Shown here piece after piece: positions 1 to 5,998 of a DNA stretch of 6,022 bases (position 1 is the stretch's first letter; each line of letters starts with the position of its first letter). The stretch comes from an uncultured Treponema sp. (GTDB lineage Bacteria > Spirochaetota > Spirochaetia > Treponematales > Treponemataceae). Location: the NCBI GenBank assembly GCA_946538875.1, contig CAMNHD010000110.1, positions 1-6,022 of the forward strand. The letters run 5' to 3'. The notes under the pieces were generated by a model, which made no database searches, was not told the DNA's origin, and saw nothing but the letters and a program-made list of their open reading frames with translations. Made by a program: the position numbers and the translations under genes.

Positions 1-268
1 TTATGCGCTCAAGACTTTCTGAAATCTCCTTTGTAATCAGGTGGTTTGTGTTGGGTGCCACAAGAAACTGGAGCACCGCCATGATTATAACCGCAAGACC
101 GCCCATAGCCAGAGACTTGGCAAGCCCCAGCTCCCTGTACGGAAAATCCATGAAGTAAAAAAGGTACACCGCTATTATGATTCCCGTACCAATGTTTGGA
201 AGACGGCCGGCGTCCATCATCTGGTGTTCAAAGTCCTTGTTCTGTAAACTTTCTGAATATTGTCCCAT
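1..268 (-). CDS. N-terminal part of a membrane protein, function unknown (runs off left edge)
   Basis: An open frame starts at ATG 266-268 and stays open for 89 codons to the window edge, so the C-terminus is missing. The visible protein has a polar N-terminus (about residues 1-24), a hydrophobic stretch at about 26-41 (rich in I, V, Y, F), a short loop containing FPYRELG, a second hydrophobic stretch at about 49-71, and then a charged segment (KEISESLERI) that may begin a cytoplasmic linker. Two membrane helices in hairpin arrangement are therefore likely. The start is supported by TAAGGA six bases upstream and by a 9-bp gap to the cyclase gene before it, so it is the next gene of the same operon. 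I do not recognise the family. A membrane sensor with a C-terminal signalling domain (receptor or second cyclase) is possible from context, but that part is not in the window. Confidence 0.75.
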   Translation of the reverse strand, partial: MGQYSESLQNKDFEHQMMDAGRLPNIGTGIIIAVYLFYFMDFPYRELGLAKSLAMGGLAVIIMAVLQFLVAPNTNHLITKEISESLERI

Positions 269-274
269 ATCTAT

Positions 275-283
275 TCCTTACTT
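275..283 (-). promoter_or_regulatory. Stop codon/ribosome binding site between cyclase and membrane protein
   Basis: AAGTAAGGA again combines the final Lys codon and TAA of one gene with the Shine-Dalgarno site of the next, six bases before ATG 266-268. It supports the start of the partial left-edge gene and its cotranslation with the cyclase. Confidence 0.6.
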
Positions 284-2116
284 GGTAGTCAGCGTATATG
301 AACCGTCCCAGTTGAGCGGCCTTTCCTTTGCGTAAAGCGTGCAGCGGTCAAGAAGCACTTCCGTGGCTTTGTCTCCCGGCTTCATTTCGGCACATCTGGC
401 AAAGTACATGCTTGCACGGTCAAAGTTTCCCAAAAGGTACTGGTTCATAGCCTTGCTCCATGCCGATTCGAATTCAGGAGGGGTAGTGGTACCCTTGTCG
501 CAGAGTTCGTAGATCGCAATGGACACAGACTTTCCCTTTACCTTGACATTGTCCAGGTGCCTGGTGTACTGTCCGTCCTGGAGATCCTGCTTTACATCCT
601 CGGTGATGATAATCGGTGTGCCGTAGACTTTTGTAAGGCCTTCCGTCCTTGAGGCTATGTTTACGTTGTCCCCGATGACAGTGTAGTCTTTTTTCTCCTC
701 GCTGCCAATTGAACCCACAATTGTCTCTCCGTAATGAATGCCTGTTCCTATGTCAAAGGTATAGCCTTCCGGAAGGTTCAGCGTGGCCTGTATATTCCTT
801 AGTGCTCTGCGCATTTCCAGAGCGGCGTTTGCGGCACGGTTGGCGTTGTCTGGATAACTTTCCGGTGCGCCAAAAAGAGCCATGATTGCGTCTCCGATGA
901 ATTTGTCTATGGTGCCGCCGTGCTTCTTTATGATGCGTCCCATGATGGCAAAGTATTCGTTAAGGAATTCAACGACGCGCTCAGGCTCGTTGCGTTCCGA
1001 TATTGCGGTAAAGCTTCGGATGTCTGCGATAAGGATAGCCACACGTCTTTTTTCACCCACGGTGGCGGTCACAGAAGAGTTTCCGCGTATGATGTCGGAG
1101 ATAATCTTTGGCGGGAGAAAATGACTGAAAGCCTGCCGCATTTTGGATTCTGCGTCACGGGAAGAGTTGTACATCAGGGTACGGCGGATAAGCTTTGCGT
1201 AGACAGTCACAAGATAGTCCAGGCGTTCGCGTGTGCGGTTGTTGAACGAGTCCGGCAGGCAGCTTCCAAGATGCAGGGTAAGCGGAATGTCGGGATTAGG
1301 CAGGGAGGGAAAAGTCTCGTAGCTCTGAATCTTACCGCTTCTGGTTCCAGGAGCCTGCTCAAGTTCAACAGACTGGCACTTCTGCCAGTTGATTTCTTCG
1401 TGGATATTCTGTTTGTTCACGGAATCATTGCGGCTCACACGGATAAAGTCCTCCACGTCAGCGGCGGAAAGACTTGGGTTCATGCTGCGGTATTCGCTCA
1501 TGGAATCACCGTAGACGATTACATTCATGGCGTCATAGCTGTAGACACCCGAAAGTGTCTTGGTCATCAGCGACATGAGTTTCTTCATGTTGAATTCTGA
1601 AATGCCGCCGTTGTAAGCCGACTGGATTATGTAAAGGTCAAAAAGTTCCCGGTCGAAGGCCTCGACAGAAAGCTTGAGCAGGTCACCCGCTTCCGGATTT
1701 GGAAGAGTCTTTCTTGCGGAATCAGCGGAATTCAGTACATCGTTGATTACAAGAGTTTTTTCCACAAGTTCATGGAGATGCTCGACGCTTTCCTCGTCGG
1801 GAATGAACATGCCGTTGCTGTGTGAGTTCTCCACCCAGAAGTGGTGCACGGAGGTTTCTTCAGTTGTGCAGATAAGGACAGCAATGTCCTTGAAGCTGCG
1901 GGAATTCTTTACAATGCGGGAGATGTTGTAGCCGTTGACCACTGGCAGGTCTATATAGACAAGTATGCAGTCGGGATGGTCTGTGTAGATGGCACGCAGA
2001 GCTTCGACACCGTCCTCGGCCTGCACGGTTGCATATCCGTGTTCTTCAAGTTCCTTCGCCATGAGGTGGCGCATGGTGGGAGAGTCGAACGCCACCAAAA
2101 CTTTCTTAGTACTCAC
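278..2116 (-). CDS. Receiver-like domain / class III adenylate cyclase with C-terminal TPR-like region
   Basis: 612 residues starting at GTG. Residues 1-122 have a receiver fold pattern. The class III cyclase domain spans about 325-540 and would convert ATP to cAMP in the cytoplasm. Both metal-binding aspartates are visible (D365 in ADIRSFT, D409 in DKFIGDA), as are K405, expected to read the adenine base, T479 in DYTVIGD as likely second specificity residue, and N486 and R490 (NIASR) for the transition state, so the enzyme looks active and adenylate-type. Residues 545-595 resemble a TPR-like helical pair with A and P.D spacing, often found after cyclase domains. Residues 125-320 are not clearly recognisable; a GAF-like sensor is a weak guess. 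The receiver-like domain is degenerate: F10 replaces the first acidic residue, Y54 sits at the phospho-acceptor position and the conserved lysine is missing. The gene overlaps the end of the CheA gene by 11 bp. Confidence 0.92.
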   Translation of the reverse strand: MSTKKVLVAFDSPTMRHLMAKELEEHGYATVQAEDGVEALRAIYTDHPDCILVYIDLPVVNGYNISRIVKNSRSFKDIAVLICTTEETSVHHFWVENSHSNGMFIPDEESVEHLHELVEKTLVINDVLNSADSARKTLPNPEAGDLLKLSVEAFDRELFDLYIIQSAYNGGISEFNMKKLMSLMTKTLSGVYSYDAMNVIVYGDSMSEYRSMNPSLSAADVEDFIRVSRNDSVNKQNIHEEINWQKCQSVELEQAPGTRSGKIQSYETFPSLPNPDIPLTLHLGSCLPDSFNNRTRERLDYLVTVYAKLIRRTLMYNSSRDAESKMRQAFSHFLPPKIISDIIRGNSSVTATVGEKRRVAILIADIRSFTAISERNEPERVVEFLNEYFAIMGRIIKKHGGTIDKFIGDAIMALFGAPESYPDNANRAANAALEMRRALRNIQATLNLPEGYTFDIGTGIHYGETIVGSIGSEEKKDYTVIGDNVNIASRTEGLTKVYGTPIIITEDVKQDLQDGQYTRHLDNVKVKGKSVSIAIYELCDKGTTTPPEFESAWSKAMNQYLLGNFDRASMYFARCAEMKPGDKATEVLLDRCTLYAKERPLNWDGSYTLTTK

Positions 2117-4193
2117 CTAACAACTCCTTTACAGCCTGCAGCAGGTTGCCACGCTGGAATTCTGACTTGACAATGAATGCCTGTGCTCCTGCATCCAGGA
2201 ACTTTGATCTTGCTTCAGGATCATAAACTCCTGAGACAACAATGACAGGAGTCTGACCGTAATCTTCAAGGCGGCGGATGTTGCTCAGGAACACCATACC
2301 GTCCATACGCGGCATCTTTATGTCAGTTATTATTGCATCTATTTTTTTTGCACGCAGTATATCAAGGGCTTCAATACCGTCCACAGCAGTCTCGACCTTG
2401 TAACCGTCGGTCTCAAAGATAGTCTGCTCAATCTGCCGTGTGGTGACAGAGTCGTCCACAATCAGGACTGTGCGTATGTGCTTGCGGTTCTTGCTCTGGT
2501 ACTTCTTGATGTCGTAGGAAAGAAGAGCCTTCATGCGGCGCATAATGTCAGGAATGTTCAGAATCGGAATGATTGCATAGTTCTCGTCATAGACAACACC
2601 CTGCAGTCCCTCCATCTTCTGCATCACCGGAGGAAGCGGGTTCACAACCACATTTTCATATTGATCAATGGAGTCAACTACAATGGCAATTCTTGTGTCA
2701 AGGTATTCCACAACTATGAGCGAAGTGGATTTTTCCTGATGACCTGTACCTATTATCGAAGAAAGGTAGTAGACAGGAATAAGGTTCCTGTGCAGGCTTA
2801 CAAAGGTCTGGCTCTGCATCACAGTGAATGTCTCGGGGTTCACGTCAACAATTTCCTGAATGTAGTGTGAAGGAATCATAAACTTCATTCCGCCTGAGTG
2901 GACAAAAAGTCCCTGCTGTGTGGCAAGTGTCAGGGGAATTGTCAACTCAAAGCTGGTCCCCTCGTTTTTCTTAGTGACAAGCTTGATCCGTCCCTTGATT
3001 TTTTCCATGTCTGTACGCACCGCATCAAGCCCGACACCGCGGCCTGAAAGCTCCGAGGTTTTCTTTGCGGTGGAAAAGCCTGGCTCAAAGAGAAACTGCT
3101 GCAGCTCAGACTCCTCCATCTCCTGGATTTTCTTGGCCATCTTGGGATGAAATTCCTGGGCCTTTGCCCTTACCTTGTCGTATTGGATACCACGGCCGTC
3201 ATCCTTTACGCAGATTACAATGTGGTTGTTGAGCTGCTGTGCGGAGATTGAGATATGACCTTTTTCGCTCTTGTTCTTCTTCTTGCGTTCAGCAGGGCTT
3301 TCTATTCCATGGTCTATGGAATTGCGGACAAGATGCATCAGAATGTTGCGCAGTTTTTCAAGAATAATCTTGTCGAGCATGAAGTCTGTGGACGGAACAT
3401 CGAAATCAATCTGCTTCTTTAGTTTGATAGTGTCGGAAGTGATTTCCCTCTTGAGCGGAGTGAGCACCATGTCCAGCGGAAGCATCCTGAGGTTAAGCAG
3501 AAGGTGCTGTGTGTCAAAGATTGCAGTCTCTGTAAGAAGCAGTTCCTCCTTGAGCTGCTTGGGAAGCTCGTGCACACATGCGTCTTCCTTGGAAAGGAGC
3601 CTGGACTCAAATTCTTCCAGCTGGTGCTTGAACCTGAACTGGCGGATAATCAGGTTGTCAAAGGAGCGTACTATCTCGTTGATGCGGCTCAGGTCAATGC
3701 GGATGGAAGTGATGTTTTCCAATGACTCGGTTTCTGAACCGCCTTCCTGCAGGTCAGTGTCAATGTCTTTCTTAAAGTCGTTTTCAAAGACATCGGTACT
3801 GAAGAAGAGCCCTGACGAAGCCTTTTCAAAAGCGTCAAGATACTTTGAGATAGGCATGGCGTCACTGCCTTCCCTGCGGATTTTGTCCAGAACAGAACGT
3901 ATGCAGTCGCATGTGATGAATGAAAGCTGGGCAATATTATCGTTGAGGCCGTACTTTTCTTCGCGCAGTCCCTTGAAGACATCCTCAAGGCCGTGGGATA
4001 ATTTTTCTATGGTAGTATAGCCCATCATCCGGGCAGTACCCTTTACAGTGTGAAGCTCCCGCAGAATCAGGGAAATCATCTCCTTGTTCTGTGAAGAAGC
4101 CTTGAGTTCAATGACACTGTTGGCAATAAGGTCAAGATGCTCCCCTGTCTCGGCAATGAATCCTTCTATAAATTTGTCCTTAGAAAATGACAT
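2106..4193 (-). CDS. cheA: Hybrid chemotaxis histidine kinase CheA with C-terminal receiver domain
   Basis: 695 residues, a cytoplasmic kinase that would dock on receptors and autophosphorylate on histidine. Domains in order: Hpt at about 1-110 with H48 in LHTVKGTARMMGY; a linker of about 50 residues; dimerisation/P3 region at about 160-245, ending in LNLRMLP; ATPase domain at about 270-420 with N-box LVRNSIDHGIE (N291), G1 box DDGRGI (331-336) and G2 box GRGVGLDAV (384-392); CheW-like domain at about 423-555; receiver at about 573-693 with D580/D581, phospho-acceptor D624 (TDIKMP), S654 and K676. All key residues are present, so both kinase and receiver look functional. No separate P2 (CheY/CheB-docking) domain fits in the short linker, which agrees with a receiver built into the same chain, as in FrzE- and ChpA-type kinases. 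ATG 4191-4193 has TAAGGA seven bases upstream. The gene lies 10 bp after cheR and its stop overlaps the cyclase start. Confidence 0.95.
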   Translation of the reverse strand: MSFSKDKFIEGFIAETGEHLDLIANSVIELKASSQNKEMISLILRELHTVKGTARMMGYTTIEKLSHGLEDVFKGLREEKYGLNDNIAQLSFITCDCIRSVLDKIRREGSDAMPISKYLDAFEKASSGLFFSTDVFENDFKKDIDTDLQEGGSETESLENITSIRIDLSRINEIVRSFDNLIIRQFRFKHQLEEFESRLLSKEDACVHELPKQLKEELLLTETAIFDTQHLLLNLRMLPLDMVLTPLKREITSDTIKLKKQIDFDVPSTDFMLDKIILEKLRNILMHLVRNSIDHGIESPAERKKKNKSEKGHISISAQQLNNHIVICVKDDGRGIQYDKVRAKAQEFHPKMAKKIQEMEESELQQFLFEPGFSTAKKTSELSGRGVGLDAVRTDMEKIKGRIKLVTKKNEGTSFELTIPLTLATQQGLFVHSGGMKFMIPSHYIQEIVDVNPETFTVMQSQTFVSLHRNLIPVYYLSSIIGTGHQEKSTSLIVVEYLDTRIAIVVDSIDQYENVVVNPLPPVMQKMEGLQGVVYDENYAIIPILNIPDIMRRMKALLSYDIKKYQSKNRKHIRTVLIVDDSVTTRQIEQTIFETDGYKVETAVDGIEALDILRAKKIDAIITDIKMPRMDGMVFLSNIRRLEDYGQTPVIVVSGVYDPEARSKFLDAGAQAFIVKSEFQRGNLLQAVKELLGEY
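2124..2130 (-). promoter_or_regulatory. Strong ribosome binding site for the cyclase GTG start, inside cheA
   Basis: AAAGGAG lies seven bases before GTG 2114-2116, within the last codons of cheA. It is the best Shine-Dalgarno match in the window, supports the GTG start and implies translational coupling across the 11-bp overlap. Confidence 0.75.
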
Positions 4194-4200
4194 ATTAAAA

Positions 4201-4209
4201 TCCTTACTT
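4201..4209 (-). promoter_or_regulatory. Stop codon/ribosome binding site shared between cheR and cheA
   Basis: AAGTAAGGA contains the last Lys codon and TAA stop of cheR; TAAGGA is also the start of the Shine-Dalgarno consensus and lies seven bases before the cheA ATG. Termination and re-initiation on the same site would couple the two proteins. The identical nine bases occur again at 275-283. Confidence 0.6.
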
Positions 4210-5625
4210 TTTCAGATAGTGCTCACACAGCTCAAGAAAGTACGAGGGGCTGAATGACTCCACCAGATTATTATAGCATGTTTTTTGACTTTTGATATAG
4301 TCTTCCAAAGCCTTGTGGCATGAGCCGAATGCGTTCAAGGCACCACGTGCATTTCCCCTGCTCCTGTAAATAAGTGCAAGCTGGAAACTTGCAGGCCAGA
4401 AGTCCGGGTTCAGAAGAGAAGCCCTGCTATAGCATTCAGCCGCCTTCTGCTCATCTCCAGAACTGTTTTCAATCAGTCCTTCAAGATAAAGCTTTATCTC
4501 CTGGGCGTTTGGAGAAAATCTGAACGAGTCGAGCGTTTTCCTTGCGCCGTCGGTGTCCATATTGTCCACAAGAGACAGAACCTTCCTGATTGCCGCGTCA
4601 AGACTGAGCGGTGCTGCCGTGGAAGATGAAGTCACAGTGGATGAACTTTCCAAAGACTGCTGCGCTAAAACCGGCTTTCTATGTGCCGCAGTGACACATT
4701 CCCTGAGCCTTTCCTGCTTCTTACGGTTCAGGAGAATCTCCCTGTTCTTCCGCCTCAACTCAAGAAGCTTGGCCTTTAGCTTGTCATTCTTTTCCTGCAG
4801 GCTGACCTTGCGGAAATAGTAGATGCTACCGGAGTGTTCCTTTACCAGAGGAGTCTCCTCGTCACAGTCCACAGAGGCGACTTCGTTTATGGACAGAAAA
4901 AGAAGTCCGTCCTTCTTGAGCACCTGCGACATCTTCCTGAGAACCTGCTTCCTCACTTCAGGGGCAAAATAGATGAACACGTTCCGGATAAAAAGTATGT
5001 CCACACTCTCAGGCGCCATTGGAAAAGCTGAATCATTCACAAGGTTGAACTTTGAGAGCCTTATCTTGGACAGTACCTCAGGGGAGAGAATAAAGTTCTT
5101 GGTGTAGTATTCTCCAATTCCTTCAAGACAGTGCACGAACCTGCTGCCGTCGTTGCGGAATGAGTGCATGGTCCAGCAGCGTCCCCTAAGCACATCCATG
5201 GCCTTCTGGTCAATGTCAGTGGCGTAGACCACAGGGCGGGCACCCGAAGCCTTTGCAAGTGAGTAAAGGGATACAGGCTCTTCTCCGGTCGCACATGCCG
5301 CACTCCATATAACCACTTCCTTGTTGATTTTGTTCAGGAAGTAGGAACTCTGCAGAAATGCAAACTGCTGCTCCTCACGGAAAAAATAAGTCTCGTTTAT
5401 GGCAGCCTCGTCTATCAGACGGTTGAGTTCCTGTCTGTCACGCTCAAGAAGATTACAGTATTCGCCGGGGCTAAGCTTTAGCTCCTCAATCCTTGAGGCA
5501 GTGTAATGATCCATGAATGTCTTGTGTGCGGAATTGATAGTAAGCCCGCTTTCCTTCTGGATTATGGCGGAGACCCTCTGGGAAAAGCTTTCTGTGACTG
5601 GTCCGGGCGTATCAAGCATTTCCAT
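4204..5625 (-). CDS. cheR: CheR-type receptor methyltransferase with C-terminal TPR-like region
   Basis: 473 residues from ATG 5623-5625. CheR transfers a methyl group from S-adenosylmethionine to glutamates of chemoreceptors. An all-helical N-terminal domain (about 10-75) is followed by the NETYFFR motif (77-83), the SAM-binding WSAACATGEEP segment (107-117), YATDID with D137 as likely ribose contact, and IRNVFIYF (213-220), matching the usual RNVLIYF motif. Residues 275-310 are highly charged and helical (possible coiled coil), then comes a Ser/Thr-rich linker (324-336) and a TPR-like helical region (about 375-445). This exceeds the roughly 280 residues of the classical enzyme and resembles CheR-TPR proteins of non-flagellar systems such as FrzF and WspC. 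The frame opens further upstream at TTG 5641-5643; I prefer the ATG because GGGGGG lies six bases before it. ATG 5617-5619 is another candidate. The start overlaps the end of cheB by 14 bp. Confidence 0.92.
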   Translation of the reverse strand: MEMLDTPGPVTESFSQRVSAIIQKESGLTINSAHKTFMDHYTASRIEELKLSPGEYCNLLERDRQELNRLIDEAAINETYFFREEQQFAFLQSSYFLNKINKEVVIWSAACATGEEPVSLYSLAKASGARPVVYATDIDQKAMDVLRGRCWTMHSFRNDGSRFVHCLEGIGEYYTKNFILSPEVLSKIRLSKFNLVNDSAFPMAPESVDILFIRNVFIYFAPEVRKQVLRKMSQVLKKDGLLFLSINEVASVDCDEETPLVKEHSGSIYYFRKVSLQEKNDKLKAKLLELRRKNREILLNRKKQERLRECVTAAHRKPVLAQQSLESSSTVTSSSTAAPLSLDAAIRKVLSLVDNMDTDGARKTLDSFRFSPNAQEIKLYLEGLIENSSGDEQKAAECYSRASLLNPDFWPASFQLALIYRSRGNARGALNAFGSCHKALEDYIKSQKTCYNNLVESFSPSYFLELCEHYLKK

Positions 5626-5836
5626 AAGAAGCCCCCCGTCCAATCATGGACATAAGGTAGTCTGCAATGCTTTCAAGATCTACCACGGCACTTGCGGCAC
5701 CTTCCTCTATCGCGGCCTTTGGCATACCAAAGACCACACATGAACTCTCAGACTCGCAGACAGTATGTCCCCCCTTGGCCTTTATTTCCTGGCAACCGTC
5801 GGCGCCGTCTCTTCCCATTCCCGTAAGAAGCAACAG
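5612..5836 (-). pseudogene. cheB: CheB methylesterase, C-terminal fragment only (5' end lost at a junction)
   Basis: About 75 codons ending in TGA 5612-5614 encode the last part of a CheB receptor methylesterase/deamidase catalytic domain: LLTGMGRDGADG, then CESESSCVVFGMPKAAIEEG, then a final helix. The aspartate in GMGRDG corresponds to the Asp of the Ser-His-Asp catalytic triad; the Ser and His and the whole N-terminal receiver domain, expected in a protein of roughly 350 residues, are absent. Homology stops abruptly at the LLLL preceding TGMG. Upstream in this frame there are only three unrelated codons before a TGA at 5846-5848, and the DNA instead encodes the start of a helix-turn-helix protein in another frame. 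A TTG at 5831-5833 could formally open the frame but lies inside the core beta-strand, so it is not a real start. Overlap with cheR is normal for this gene pair and shows the fragment belongs to the operon. Confidence 0.88.
5632..5637 (-). promoter_or_regulatory. Probable G-rich ribosome binding site deciding the cheR start
   Basis: GGGGGG lies six bases before ATG 5623-5625, inside the last codons of cheB. No such site precedes the TTG at 5641-5643 at useful distance as clearly, which is why the ATG is preferred. The match to the Shine-Dalgarno consensus is partial. Confidence 0.4.
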
Positions 5837-5939
5837 TTTGAGTAGTCAGGCCTGTTTCCTTGGCGATCTCCCTGTAAGATAGACCAGAGAGGTCAACAAG
5901 CTCGTTGAATCTTTCTACGTTAAATGCTTTTGATGGCAT
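5748..5939 (-). CDS. XRE/Cro-type helix-turn-helix protein, 5' fragment fused out of frame into cheB
   Basis: A 63-codon frame starts at ATG 5937-5939. The first ~36 residues form the beginning of an XRE-type DNA-binding domain: FNELVDLSGLSYREIAKETG followed by LTTQTV, the typical helix 2-turn-helix 3 pattern. From about residue 37 the frame simply reads cheB DNA in the wrong register, giving an arginine run (KRRRRR) and a stop at 5748-5750, so the tail is not a natural protein. Such regulators are normally longer, with a full five-helix domain and often a further metallopeptidase or dimerisation part, so this is a 3'-truncated gene. The start is well supported: AGAGGTG lies seven bases upstream and a consensus-like promoter before that. 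Phage repressor, toxin-antitoxin regulator or a general XRE protein are all possible. It is unrelated in function to the chemosensory genes beside it. Confidence 0.7.
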   Translation of the reverse strand: MPSKAFNVERFNELVDLSGLSYREIAKETGLTTQTVASYGNGKRRRRRLPGNKGQGGTYCLRV

Positions 5940-5946
5940 TTTTTAA

Positions 5947-5953
5947 CACCTCT
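5947..5953 (-). promoter_or_regulatory. Ribosome binding site of the HTH gene
   Basis: AGAGGTG on the minus strand lies seven bases before ATG 5937-5939 and fixes the start of the truncated helix-turn-helix gene. Confidence 0.6.
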
Positions 5954-5961
5954 TTTCTAAG

Positions 5962-5973
5962 TATAATATTATA
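5962..5973. repeat. 12-bp perfect palindrome over the -10 box (possible operator)
   Basis: TATAATATTATA is a perfect inverted repeat that overlaps the TATAAT -10 box of the HTH gene. An XRE regulator often represses its own promoter through a palindrome, so this is a candidate operator. The site consists only of A and T, so a palindrome of this length could arise by chance in such a region. Confidence 0.25.
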
Positions 5974-5998
5974 TACTAACAAAAGCATAATTTGTCAA
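5968..5998 (-). promoter_or_regulatory. Sigma-70-type promoter for the helix-turn-helix gene
   Basis: On the minus strand a perfect -35 box TTGACA (5993-5998) is followed by TATATA (5970-5975) at 17 bp or by a perfect TATAAT (5968-5973) at 19 bp. Transcription would start about 15-20 bp before the Shine-Dalgarno site of the HTH gene. The region is far richer in A and T than the chemosensory genes. It would read into the cheB fragment and cheR in the present arrangement, but the native promoter of the chemosensory operon must lie upstream of the lost cheB 5' part. Confidence 0.6.

Noticed and set aside
41..247. 68-codon plus-strand open frame at the left edge
   Set aside because: It lies opposite the N-terminal part of the membrane protein, which has a better start, a ribosome binding site and operon context.
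920..1600. 226-codon plus-strand open frame inside the cyclase gene
   Set aside because: It is antisense to the conserved cyclase domain and shows no family motif or convincing ribosome binding site.
1947..1952. D56 of the cyclase receiver-like domain as a shifted phospho-acceptor
   Set aside because: It sits two residues before the conserved proline instead of four, outside the usual acceptor position; kept only as something a phosphorylation test could reveal.
3271..4020. 249-codon plus-strand open frame inside cheA
   Set aside because: It is antisense to a well-conserved CheA region; its product is a Ser/Arg/Leu-rich sequence with no recognisable motif, typical of a reverse-strand shadow.
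5626..5643. TTG 5641-5643 as the cheR start, adding six residues
   Set aside because: The ATG at 5623-5625 has a G-rich site at correct spacing and gives a usual short overlap with cheB; the longer start is possible but less likely.
278..5643. Internal terminators, RNA genes or CRISPR repeats
   Set aside because: The genes overlap or are 10 bp apart, and I saw no hairpin followed by a T-run, no tRNA-like fold and no regularly spaced repeats.
5831..5833. TTG as an independent start for a small CheB-like protein
   Set aside because: It falls inside the conserved LLLLTGMG strand of the catalytic domain, so the piece is a fragment and could not fold as an esterase.
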